A DNA stretch of 64,000 nucleotides from Lawsonella sp012842085 (GTDB lineage: Bacteria; Actinomycetota; Actinomycetes; Mycobacteriales; Mycobacteriaceae). Under the pieces are notes generated by a model. It had not been told where the DNA came from and ran no database searches. It was given only the letters and a program-made list of their open reading frames with translations. Position 1 is the stretch's first letter. The number at the start of each line of letters is the position of its first letter. The DNA lies in NCBI GenBank assembly GCA_036749735.1, contig DAINXV010000001.1:620001-684000 (forward strand). The letters are read 5' to 3'. Shown in pieces: positions 16,736 through 25,030 of the stretch. The position numbers and the translations under genes were made by a program.

Positions 16736-16867
16736 GGCTCTCCGTCACCTCCTTTGGCTCCAGCTTCCGTTCCCACACCTGGTGGGCGGCACGGCAATTA
16801 CTCGAAAAACGCTGTATCCTTGCATCAAGACCACAATCACGAAGAACCCCCTTGTGAAGGAGCTTTC

Positions 16868-18139
16868 ATGGCCGCAGCACCACAAGGTCAGCGCAAAGCG
16901 CTCCCCCTCTTCCTTGCCGGGTTGGGGGCGTTTCTTCTTGTGGTAGCCATTATTATTCCTGCCTATTCGATTCCGCGCCTCACCACCACGCCCCTAACTA
17001 TGGGGAAAAACAATAGTGGCATTGTGAAAGAGAGCAAAGAATTCCGGGGCACCGCCCTCGACACGGGCGCCTATTTGCGGCAGCAGCCCAGCAAGCAGAA
17101 CAAGAACCGGCCCGAATGTGCGGGCGGTGTGATGCCCATGAGCTGCTTCATTGATACCAATGTGCCGATGAAGGCGCGCACCACACTGTTTGGGGCGGAC
17201 CCTGCCGACCGAAACATCAACACTTTCCAGGCGGGTTACGTGTTGTGGCGCACCGACCAGCAGGATGAGGAAGACGAGGGGCTCCTCAACTCCTATATTG
17301 ACCGTGTCACCACAGACCGGAAGACCGCGGAGCCGGTGCGGAAATCCATTGTTTACTTCAATGCGGATCCCGGCAACCCGGGCGCCAATGATCCCACGAA
17401 ACCGTTTAGCCGCAGTGGTTTTCAGTACAAGCTGCCCTATGGGCTCAGCATGGATGGCAGCTACGATTTCTTCGATGTGTACGCCCTGCAGGCAGCCCCA
17501 CTAGAAGCGGTGCGGGAAGTTTCTGTGGATGGGGTTGACGCCATCGAATTCAAACAAGTCGTGGGGCCGATCAATCTGCACAACACCCTCAAAAAAGGGT
17601 TGAAGGATCCGCAGGGCGAACTTTCCCCCATTGACGACATCAGCCTAAAAACCACTATTTTTGAGCTACCCGCCAACTTGTGGGATCCCAGTGCGGGAAG
17701 CGCCGTCACCACCTACTACGCCTATTACTACACGGAGCGCACGGTAGTGGCCTCGAAAGCTACCGGAAAAATTTTGAAACAGCGGGAGCATTCGCAGAAT
17801 TTTGTTGCCACCGACGACGACAATGCCCGCTCCTACATTGCAGCTGACGGCATGAAGAAAGGGTTCAAGGACCCCAGAGTAACGCTCTATGCGGTGGATG
17901 CGGTGTCCTCCGATGCCACCGTGGAGGCGGCCGTGGAACGGGAAAAGTCCGAAGAGAATCGACTCACCGCTTTGCGGGCAGTGGCTGGAGTGTCGGGAGT
18001 ACTAGGGGTGGGACTCCTGGTGGGCGGATGGATCCTGATTGTGCGCCGTCGCAAAGCTGAACAGTCCGCCATCGACGCCATCACCTACGACGATCCGAGT
18101 TTGTCGAAGGATATCGGGGCGGCGCCCTACGCCGAATAG
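16868..18139 (+). CDS. DUF3068 membrane protein (Rv0227c-like), envelope glycolipid biogenesis
   Basis: The 423-residue protein (Rv0227c has 421) has one helix near the N-terminus (LFLAGLGAFLLVVAIIIPAY), a ~340-residue extracytoplasmic domain with two Cys early (ECAGG, MSCF), and one C-terminal helix before RRRKAEQ. This two-anchor plan is typical of DUF3068. The corynebacterial orthologue has been linked to lipomannan maturation and LAM synthesis, so that role is expected here. ATG 16868 has AAGGAG six bases upstream; a longer reading from 16646 overlaps the divergent acyltransferase and is rejected. The 3' end overlaps the convergent flippase gene by 13 bp. Confidence 0.85.
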   Translation: MAAAPQGQRKALPLFLAGLGAFLLVVAIIIPAYSIPRLTTTPLTMGKNNSGIVKESKEFRGTALDTGAYLRQQPSKQNKNRPECAGGVMPMSCFIDTNVPMKARTTLFGADPADRNINTFQAGYVLWRTDQQDEEDEGLLNSYIDRVTTDRKTAEPVRKSIVYFNADPGNPGANDPTKPFSRSGFQYKLPYGLSMDGSYDFFDVYALQAAPLEAVREVSVDGVDAIEFKQVVGPINLHNTLKKGLKDPQGELSPIDDISLKTTIFELPANLWDPSAGSAVTTYYAYYYTERTVVASKATGKILKQREHSQNFVATDDDNARSYIAADGMKKGFKDPRVTLYAVDAVSSDATVEAAVEREKSEENRLTALRAVAGVSGVLGVGLLVGGWILIVRRRKAEQSAIDAITYDDPSLSKDIGAAPYAE

Positions 18140-19410
18140 CGGCGCAGCACCAGCGCCAGCAACACCGCCGCAGTGGCGCACCCCAACGCAATCAGCACCA
18201 CAGCCAGCAGGCTAGTTCCCCACACCGCCAAAAGGATGGCCTCCACCACAACTAGCGGCCACAGCATTCCCGCCCGGAACCGCACCCGCATTGAGGCCTG
18301 CGCAATCTCCCCCACCAAAAGCGCCTGCAACACGCTGAACACGGCGCCCAGCAACGCAAAAAGCCACAGCCACGGCACCACCGGTTGGAAACGCTGCCCA
18401 ATGACATAGGGCATCCAGGGTGCAACCAGTGCGGTGCCCGCCACCACCACAACCCCCACTGCGACGAGCAAAACAACTGCCCGGCGCACCGCTTTCCCGC
18501 CCTGTTCCCGACGCGCCATTTGGGGGTAAAGCACCAACACAATGGCGGCCGGAAGCCAGAAAGCAATCTTGGTGAAAATGGCGCCTGCCGCATAGTAGCC
18601 GGCCTCTGTTGGTGCCAAGAGCCGCGGCACCAACACCACATCAAGTTGGGTGAACACCATAATCAGCAGTTGCACTTGGGAGGCCCACAGCACGGCCCGC
18701 ACATCGGCAGCAGAACTGCTGGTGACGGTGCTGCTAACAGCTGGATCGGTGCTAGCAGTTGCTTCGGTGGTGCGATTCCAGAGCCGCAGGCCCGCCCACG
18801 CCACGGCACATCCCGCAGCTAAAGCCACAAAAGCGGCCGTCACCACATGCGATGCAACCTGCTCCGAGGCGGACAGAGTACCCGATGGAGTACTTGCCCG
18901 CGTTAGAAACACGAACACCAGAGTGGGTGGCACAAATTTGCCTATCCCCGTCCCCAGCAAGGCCCAACCGAAACGGCCAAACCTTTCGCTGCCTTGGATG
19001 ATCCCCAACTCCCCGGACATTCCCGCCAATACGGGCACCGCCACGAAAGCCGCCGCCGTCACCCACCACGGCCACTGTTTAAAAAATATGGACAGCAGCA
19101 CTGTAGCCACGGCCGCGACCCCCACCAAGATTAGGGCCAGCTGCCGCACCACCCGGCGCAGCGCCGCAACATCCGTCCCCCGCACAATCTCCCGCGCCAC
19201 CACAGTCTGCAACGCCAAGGCGGGCACCGTGGCAACCACTTGAACCGCCAGCAACGCCGCGAATTGGCCATACCCGGCCGGACCCAAACTATTGGTGGCC
19301 ACCACATGCAGCACATAGCTCAGCACGTTGACCACTAACGTTGCAGCGGTCACCCACCCAAAAGGCCACACTGCACGCTGGCCAGTAGCGGTAGAACGGG
19401 GGATGCTCAT
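18127..19410 (-). CDS. Polysaccharide/lipid flippase of the MOP (Wzx/MurJ-like) superfamily
   Basis: The 427 residues are almost all hydrophobic, with 12 or more predicted helices. The start TLVVNVLSYVLHVVATNSLGPAGYGQFAALLAVQ is characteristic of Wzx-type exporters, as are the conserved VVAREIVRG and the mid-protein QLDVVLVPRLLAPTEAGYYAAGAIFTK. Such proteins flip undecaprenyl- or decaprenyl-linked sugars or lipids across the inner membrane. ATG 19410 follows GAAGGA and removes a polar, non-conserved extension. It lies inside the arabinan/mycolate cluster, so a lipid-linked envelope precursor is a plausible substrate (inference). It is divergent from the GT-C-like protein. Confidence 0.8.
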   Translation of the reverse strand: MSIPRSTATGQRAVWPFGWVTAATLVVNVLSYVLHVVATNSLGPAGYGQFAALLAVQVVATVPALALQTVVAREIVRGTDVAALRRVVRQLALILVGVAAVATVLLSIFFKQWPWWVTAAAFVAVPVLAGMSGELGIIQGSERFGRFGWALLGTGIGKFVPPTLVFVFLTRASTPSGTLSASEQVASHVVTAAFVALAAGCAVAWAGLRLWNRTTEATASTDPAVSSTVTSSSAADVRAVLWASQVQLLIMVFTQLDVVLVPRLLAPTEAGYYAAGAIFTKIAFWLPAAIVLVLYPQMARREQGGKAVRRAVVLLVAVGVVVVAGTALVAPWMPYVIGQRFQPVVPWLWLFALLGAVFSVLQALLVGEIAQASMRVRFRAGMLWPLVVVEAILLAVWGTSLLAVVLIALGCATAAVLLALVLRRYSA

Positions 19411-19486
19411 TCCTTCATTATCCTGGCTGCGAGACCAAAGCTGAATTAACCCGTGAAAATTCCGGTCGATAAGGCACAATAGAAGC

Positions 19487-21400
19487 ATGTCACGTCGTGC
19501 ATTAGACTCCGTTAACTCGGCAGTCCCCTGGGTGGCGCTCTGGTCAGCGGCACTCACCACAATCCTGTTGTGGCCTAGCTTCAAACCGGGCTATGTGTTG
19601 ACGCGCGACGCTGTCAGTACACCCCGCAGCTACATCACCCCCTCCACCATGGGTTTGGGGGATCAAGCTGCTCGCGCTGTTCCCCAAGACGCCTTTATCG
19701 CGATTCTGTCGCAGGTGGTTGACGGAGGTGTGCTGGTTAAAGCTCTCACATTTATTGCCCTGTTTATGGCGGGGCTGGGAGCTGCCGTCATTGGCTGGTA
19801 TTTCCTCTACCCCGGCACCCGCGGACAAGCCCTCGCACAGGGGCTCCCCGCTGTCACCTTCGGTATCTGGAACCCCTACGTTATTGAACGACTGCTGCAA
19901 GGCCACTGGTCGCTGCTTCTCGGCTACGCTGCCCTGCCCTGGATCGCGGTGGCGGGTGTGCTTACTTTCGCCCCCAGCCGCACCACGCGACGCACCGCAT
20001 GGGGTGCTTTGGCGGCGAGTATTGCGGCGGCTGCCATCACCCCATCTGGCGCCATTATGGGCACCGTCATGGCTCTGGTTGCAGGGCTTTTCCCGAAACG
20101 CCCAATTGACCGGCTGGAGGTTCGCACTGCCCAAGACCACACTGCCTCGCCGCTCAGCAACGTGCAGCGCATTTTCATCATTCTGGGGCTTGGGCTCCTG
20201 GTGTCACTTCCCTGGATTTATCCGTCCCTCCGCCACGTGGGCCAAGGAGGTATCGCTATTTCGGATGCTGCTGGGGTGGCGGCGTTCGCGGCCCGCGGGG
20301 AAGGACCCCAGGGTGTGTTGGGGATACTGTTCTCGCTTATCAGCATGGGCGGAATCTGGAATGTGGATGCGGTACCACCCAGCCGCATGACACTTTTTGT
20401 GTTCCCCTTTACCGTCATTTTTATCGCCATTCTGGGGTTGGGCCTGTGGCGCTTCCGCCACAACCGCGCCCGCAAAACCATCTACATTTGGCTCGGGTTC
20501 TCGGCATTGCTGGTGCTCATCCTATCTTTACTGGCCTACCCGACGGGACTCAAAATAGTCACCTGGATGGTCAACAATATCCCGGGTGTGGGGCTATTCC
20601 GCGATACCCAGAAATGGGTAGCGTTCCTCTTCCCGCTCTACGCCATTTTGGTGAGCGCCGCCGGCCGCACCATTATCGAGAAGATTATTCGCAGTGAGTA
20701 TTCCTCCAAACGCTGGCTGAACCCCACCGCCATTGCGATCCTCTGTGGGCTCCTGATTTTGCTGGTGCCGGATGCCCCGGTTGCCACCTACCGCAACCTG
20801 CAGCCCGTGCAATACTCCAGCAGTTGGGAAGACGTCGCGCAGGTTACCAAAGACAGCAACGGCGATATGATGGTGCTCCCCAGTGGCCAATTGCGAGTGT
20901 TCGAAAGTGCCCCCAACCGCACTGTGCTGGATCCCGCACCCCGGTTCATGCCGGTTGAGGTACTGAAATCCGGGGATCTGGTTGTGTCCACCTCCCGCAC
21001 CAGCACCGATCCAGACGAGCGTGACGTTACTGTGCAAGGCGAAGGTAATCGCGCTGACCAGGTGGAGAACGCGCTTCTAACAGGTGCGCCTGCGGGTGTG
21101 CTGGCGTCCTTAGGTGTGCGTTGGGTGCTGGTGGAAAACACGATCGCCCCAGAAGTGCCCGACACGTTGCCGCTGCGCAACGCACTGCGTGGCCTGGAAC
21201 CTGTCATCACGAGCCCCGACCTCACCCTCTACCAAGTACCGGGGATTGTGAGCCGCGAATATGCTCCCACCCGCTGGGAGTGGACGTGGGCTATCACCAT
21301 GCACATTGTGTGGTTACTGGTGATGGTGGTGGGCTACTCGGTAACCATTGCGGGGACAATTATTGAGCGGAAACGTTCCGCCGAAGCCTCCCAGTGGTAG
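19487..21400 (+). CDS. Large membrane protein with GT-C-like topology (Rv0226c-like)
   Basis: The 637 residues have about 11-13 helices, a ~170-residue extracytoplasmic part (around 440-600) and a final helix near the C-terminus. The first loop carries KPGYVLTRDAV with an acidic residue (D41) after helix 1, as in GT-C glycosyltransferases, and the next loops hold GIWNPYVIERLLQGHWSLL, reminiscent of AftD-type enzymes. M. tuberculosis Rv0226c occupies the same place between the DUF3068 and glycosyltransferase genes. No function is established; an arabinan or mannan glycosyltransferase is a reasonable hypothesis. ATG 19487 has no Shine-Dalgarno; a CACAAT six bases upstream suggests a leaderless mRNA. 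The 3' end overlaps the convergent GT4 gene by 67 bp. Confidence 0.75.
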   Translation: MSRRALDSVNSAVPWVALWSAALTTILLWPSFKPGYVLTRDAVSTPRSYITPSTMGLGDQAARAVPQDAFIAILSQVVDGGVLVKALTFIALFMAGLGAAVIGWYFLYPGTRGQALAQGLPAVTFGIWNPYVIERLLQGHWSLLLGYAALPWIAVAGVLTFAPSRTTRRTAWGALAASIAAAAITPSGAIMGTVMALVAGLFPKRPIDRLEVRTAQDHTASPLSNVQRIFIILGLGLLVSLPWIYPSLRHVGQGGIAISDAAGVAAFAARGEGPQGVLGILFSLISMGGIWNVDAVPPSRMTLFVFPFTVIFIAILGLGLWRFRHNRARKTIYIWLGFSALLVLILSLLAYPTGLKIVTWMVNNIPGVGLFRDTQKWVAFLFPLYAILVSAAGRTIIEKIIRSEYSSKRWLNPTAIAILCGLLILLVPDAPVATYRNLQPVQYSSSWEDVAQVTKDSNGDMMVLPSGQLRVFESAPNRTVLDPAPRFMPVEVLKSGDLVVSTSRTSTDPDERDVTVQGEGNRADQVENALLTGAPAGVLASLGVRWVLVENTIAPEVPDTLPLRNALRGLEPVITSPDLTLYQVPGIVSREYAPTRWEWTWAITMHIVWLLVMVVGYSVTIAGTIIERKRSAEASQW

Positions 21401-22554
21401 CGTGCGGCATTCCGGGCCGCAGCCTCCCCCAGTCGGTGGCGCAGCTCGCTATCCCGCAGCAGCTGATCGGTGGCTGCCACCAGTTCCTCACAATCACCCA
21501 CCAGAAATCCTGTCGTGCCGTCTTGGATGGATTCGGTGAGTCCTCGGGAAGAGCGGTAACCAATACTGGGCACTTGGTGCTGGGCGGCCTCCATAACCGC
21601 CAACCCCCATCCTTCCTTTCGGCTGGGCATAAGATGCACATGCGCCCTCGCTAACACCTGGTGTTTGGCCTCCTCCGTGAGGTACCCATGAAACGTAATA
21701 TGGTTGCGCAAGGTCCGCCCAGTGGTGTGCTCCATTTGGCGTATGTAGCGCCGCAACTGCGGCTTCCACCAGCCGTCACCCACAATATCTAGCTGCACAT
21801 CCGGGTGCGTATCCAGCAACTGGTTTAGGACACTAATCGCATGTTCAATCTGTTTGTGGGGCACCAGCCGGGAAAGCGTAACCAACCGGAGCGGCGCAGG
21901 GGGCGCAGGGGGCGCAGGTTCCGGCACGGTCGCTCCTGTAGCAGCAGGAGCAGCCGGAGGATTGTCGGCTTCTGGTGCGCGCACCGGGATCCCCGGAGGT
22001 ATGGGATCACAACCATTGGGGACGACCGCAATGCGACTGTCGTCCACCCCCAGCTCCATGAGCTCCCGTTTCGACGGCTCCGACACTGTGATGTATTGGC
22101 AGTTGCGGTGCACCCGCGGCGACACCACGGCTTCCAGAAACCACCCCAATTGCGCCAACCCGGGCCCTGCCACCGGCCACTGCTCTCGGTGGCAGTGATG
22201 TTGCAGCAGTACCACCGGTGCCCGCGTGACACAGTGGGCGAAAAAAGGCACCCCGTTTTGAGTGTCAATAATGACGTCCGGAACCCCCATGTCAGCCAGT
22301 GGGCCTTTCCCGAAACGTGCCGCAATAATGGCAGCCAGTGCCCGCGGATACACAGTGATGCGTCCCCCACCGCGCGACATGTGCATGCCGCGAACGTGCT
22401 CCCGCCGGGCTGCACCCGGGTAGCGGGCGGTGCGGTAGAAAACCTTATGCCCGGCCGCCACCAGCGACTCCCCCATTGTTTCCAAATAGTGTTCAGCCCC
22501 GCCACCTTGCGGATGCGTGCTGTCGCGCCAGCACAATAAAAGAACTGTCGCCAT
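21334..22554 (-). CDS. GT4-family glycosyltransferase (Rv0225-like)
   Basis: The 406-residue cytoplasmic enzyme has the GT-B fold: N-terminal RDSTHPQGGGAEHYLETM (glycine-rich acceptor loop), TVSEPSKREL, VVPNGCDP, then the C-terminal Rossmann half LVTLSRLVPHKQIEHAI, GDGWWKPQL and the nucleotide-sugar site MPSRKEGWGLAVMEAAQ (E-x7-E). A Pro/Ala-rich insert (PPAAPAAT...PEPAPPAPPAP) joins the two halves and is not a family feature. ATG 22554 has GGGGAG five to six bases upstream; a longer reading from 22788 would run into mtrP. Rv0225 has the same position. The sugar and acceptor are unknown. It is divergent from mtrP with a 95-bp gap. Confidence 0.85.
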   Translation of the reverse strand: MATVLLLCWRDSTHPQGGGAEHYLETMGESLVAAGHKVFYRTARYPGAARREHVRGMHMSRGGGRITVYPRALAAIIAARFGKGPLADMGVPDVIIDTQNGVPFFAHCVTRAPVVLLQHHCHREQWPVAGPGLAQLGWFLEAVVSPRVHRNCQYITVSEPSKRELMELGVDDSRIAVVPNGCDPIPPGIPVRAPEADNPPAAPAATGATVPEPAPPAPPAPLRLVTLSRLVPHKQIEHAISVLNQLLDTHPDVQLDIVGDGWWKPQLRRYIRQMEHTTGRTLRNHITFHGYLTEEAKHQVLARAHVHLMPSRKEGWGLAVMEAAQHQVPSIGYRSSRGLTESIQDGTTGFLVGDCEELVAATDQLLRDSELRHRLGEAAARNAARYHWEASAERFRSIIVPAMVTE

Positions 22555-22643
22555 AGTCACTCCCCGGGTTGCTGGATGATGTGGAAACACTCGGTGTTGC
22601 TTCCCCTCCAACCTACCGGCATTGCGGGGATGTCGGTAATGTT

Positions 22644-22652
22644 TGGGGGGTG
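22644..22652 (+). promoter_or_regulatory. G6 tract overlapping the mtrP start codon; candidate 6C RNA target
   Basis: The bases TGGGGGGTG at 22644-22652 include the GTG start (22650-22652). They are a perfect 9-nt complement of the loop CACCCCCCA in the first hairpin of the 6C RNA at 41110-41206. Direct sequence match; regulation is inference. Confidence 0.35.
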
Positions 22653-23450
22653 ACGGATTCCGCTTCCCCGCTTCGGTTTGCACGCGCCCATGCGACGTGG
22701 GCGCGCTCCTGGGAGTTGTTGCGCGCGTTTCCGGATGAGCAGCGCAACCCCACGCGCTTCTATGGACTTTTAGCGGAGGACACCGCACAGCTCATCGCCG
22801 ATCTGTGGCGAGGGGTGGACGGCAGTGCCCTTTCCGGGAAGACGGTGCTGGATGTGGGTGGGGGACCCGGATTTTTTGCGGGTGCTTTTTCGCAGCGGGG
22901 TGCCCACTATGTGTCTTGTGAACCGGACGCAGCGGAGCTTTCCACTGTGGATCCCGCTTTGGCGCAGGCTACTGGCAGGCAGGTGGTGCGGGGTTCCGGA
23001 ATGGATCTTCCGTTCTTGGACGACTCTTTCGATATCGTCTACTCCTCCAATGTGGCTGAGCATGTGGCCGATCCGGCCCGGTTGGGGGAGGAAATGCTGC
23101 GGGTGTGCCGCCCGGGTGGCCTAGTGGTGTTGAGCTACACCGTGTGGTTTGGTCCCTTTGGTGGCCACGAAATGGGGTTAACCCACTACCTGGGTGGGGA
23201 TCGGGCGCGCAGGTTGTATGAACGCCGTCACGGGCACCCACCCAAAAACTATTACGGCAGGAGCCTTTTCAAGGTGCTGTGTCGGGACGGCATGCGCTGG
23301 GCACAGGCTCAAACCGGGGCGGATGTGGTCGGGTTTTTCCCGCGTTACCACCCCGGCTGGGCGTGGTGGATGGTGCGCGTACCTATCCTGCGTGAGGTGC
23401 TGGTCAGCAACCTGGTGATGGTGCTTCGCAAAAACTCCGCTGCTACATAA
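22650..23450 (+). CDS. mtrP: SAM-dependent methyltransferase-like protein MtrP (Rv0224c-like)
   Basis: The 266 residues hold a class I methyltransferase fold: VLDVGGGPGFFAGAF (SAM motif I), the acidic residue in SCEPD, SGMDLPFLDDSFDIVYSSNVAEHV and EEMLRVCRPGGLVVLSY. The corynebacterial orthologue MtrP is needed for efficient transport of trehalose mycolates; its methylated substrate is not known to me. GTG 22650 is chosen because RFARAHATWARSW followed by PTRFYGLLAEDT aligns with the start of Rv0224c; there is no SD, only the G6 tract. The 3' end overlaps the convergent DUF4185 gene by 8 bp. Confidence 0.82.
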   Translation: MTDSASPLRFARAHATWARSWELLRAFPDEQRNPTRFYGLLAEDTAQLIADLWRGVDGSALSGKTVLDVGGGPGFFAGAFSQRGAHYVSCEPDAAELSTVDPALAQATGRQVVRGSGMDLPFLDDSFDIVYSSNVAEHVADPARLGEEMLRVCRPGGLVVLSYTVWFGPFGGHEMGLTHYLGGDRARRLYERRHGHPPKNYYGRSLFKVLCRDGMRWAQAQTGADVVGFFPRYHPGWAWWMVRVPILREVLVSNLVMVLRKNSAAT

Positions 23451-24861
23451 CCCAGTCGCGGATATCGAAGCTCCGGTCCTCCGGGTAGTGCCGGTAGGGC
23501 AGGTTATCCATGTATTCTGCGGTGGGGATTTCAGCCTTGATGGTGGACACTGTGTAGGGGAACCAGGTGGACAAGGTGAAGAAGACGGTTTGCCCCGACT
23601 GGCGCGGCAGGAAGTACGGGGAGTACACCTTGGACTGCTGCTCGGGGATCAGTTTGTACTTGTTGGTCCAGTTGACGAGGTCCTTGGAGTACATCAGGTA
23701 GATGGCGTCTCCCGCACCGAGGGTGAGAAGCATGTAGCGCTTCAGAGCCGGGTTCCATTGGACGGTGAGTTCGCTGACGCGACCGGGGATGACGGGGACG
23801 GCAGCGGCCGGATTGTTGCGAACCCATTTGCGGCCATCCCAGTAGTGCCAGTCTTTCGGGTTTTCGATTTTGCTGGCTTTGACGCGAGCGATGTAGGCGT
23901 TGCCCATGCGTCCGTTGGGGCTGCCCATTTCGTAGACGTAGTCGCCTACCCGAATGAAGGAGCCCATCTGGAAGTTGATGTTGCCACCACGGTTGGGGCG
24001 GAAGATCCGGGTGGGGGTCCAGGTTTTGCCGTAGTCTTCCGATTTGTAGATGCGGGACCAGTTGGTAGTCCAGTAGCCGGGTTCTCCCCATTCGCGCACT
24101 GACATGAAGTCCAAGTATTGGGTGCCGTTGACGGCGATGCCTGCGGTCGGGATTTTGGAGAGTTCGCGATCCCATTTGTGCTGCGATTCAATAATTTCTT
24201 CGGCCCTATTTTCGTAGCCAGTGAAGAAACTGGTCATCCGCACGTTGTATGGGTTGCGGGCGTTGACGTAGCCCAGTGCGGAGCCGCGGAAGCGACTCAT
24301 GGGGTGCAGGTGGCCTGGGCCGTAGTTGTCGCCGAAGGCGATGAGGGTGCGGCCCCGTCCATCGTCCCAGGTGATGCCCAGGTCTGCGGCCCACACACCC
24401 GCGCGGAGGGATACTCGGTTGGCGGCGGGAAGCCCCAGTAGGGGTTGACCCACTATTTGTGCTTTCCGTGCCACGATCCGGGGGGTCGCGGTTTCTTTAT
24501 TGAGTGCGAGTACCAGGTTGGCGCGGGAGAAGTCCCCGTGAAGGTATTTGCGGGGCCGGAAAATGAGTTCTTGTCCGGCTTTCGGGGGAAGGTTGAGGAT
24601 GCCTAGGAAGTCCAGGTCGCGGATGTCGAGCCCGGTGGCACGCCCAGTTTTTTGCAGTTGGTCGAGGGCTAGTTGTGGTGCTTCCTCGGCGGGAAGCATA
24701 TGGTTGGCTTCCATCATGTTGTTGGGAACTGTGGAGAGACCATGTTCTGCAGCCGATACTGCAATTGCTTGGGGGGTTACAGCGGTGGAAATGACGATAG
24801 CGCTCAGTGCTGCTGCAGCGAGGGTGGTGATGCGCTTTTTCCGCCCCTGAAATTGTGCCAA
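23443..24861 (-). CDS. Secreted DUF4185 protein, candidate endo-D-arabinanase (GH183-like)
   Basis: The 472-residue protein begins with a Sec signal (basic MAQFQGRKKR, hydrophobic core, AIA/VSA cleavage region). The body has the DUF4185 signature WAADLGITWDDGRGRTLIAFGDNYG followed by repeated blade-like strands (IYKSEDYGKTW, YVYEMGSPNGRMGNAYIARV, IYLMYSKDLVNWT), consistent with a beta-propeller. DUF4185 proteins from mycobacteria have been shown to cleave D-arabinan and were placed in family GH183, so arabinogalactan/LAM trimming is the leading hypothesis. Its place two dozen kilobases or less from aftD within the same cluster supports that. Catalytic residues were not assigned. The gene ends 8 bp inside mtrP; pckA lies upstream behind a strong terminator. 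Confidence 0.72.
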   Translation of the reverse strand: MAQFQGRKKRITTLAAAALSAIVISTAVTPQAIAVSAAEHGLSTVPNNMMEANHMLPAEEAPQLALDQLQKTGRATGLDIRDLDFLGILNLPPKAGQELIFRPRKYLHGDFSRANLVLALNKETATPRIVARKAQIVGQPLLGLPAANRVSLRAGVWAADLGITWDDGRGRTLIAFGDNYGPGHLHPMSRFRGSALGYVNARNPYNVRMTSFFTGYENRAEEIIESQHKWDRELSKIPTAGIAVNGTQYLDFMSVREWGEPGYWTTNWSRIYKSEDYGKTWTPTRIFRPNRGGNINFQMGSFIRVGDYVYEMGSPNGRMGNAYIARVKASKIENPKDWHYWDGRKWVRNNPAAAVPVIPGRVSELTVQWNPALKRYMLLTLGAGDAIYLMYSKDLVNWTNKYKLIPEQQSKVYSPYFLPRQSGQTVFFTLSTWFPYTVSTIKAEIPTAEYMDNLPYRHYPEDRSFDIRDWVM

Positions 24862-24940
24862 TGTACGCTCCTAGAGTTTAAGGTATCTGATCAAAGTTTA
24901 GACAATATATTCGCCGGGGAGAAATGTCTGACTTAAGCAT

Positions 24941-24977
24941 AAACAATGCCCCCACCAGCGTGGTGGGGGCATTGTTT
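24941..24977 (-). terminator. Strong terminator of pckA
   Basis: A perfect 17-bp inverted repeat (24941-24957 and 24961-24977) with loop GCG lies 53 bp past the pckA stop. On the minus strand it ends GCATTGTTT, a short U-rich tail; the composition is symmetrical, so it may stop both directions. Confidence 0.85.
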
Positions 24978-25030
24978 ATGGTTTGCTATTGCATAACGTT
25001 AATTACGCTGCAATGAAAGCCTTTTCGAGC

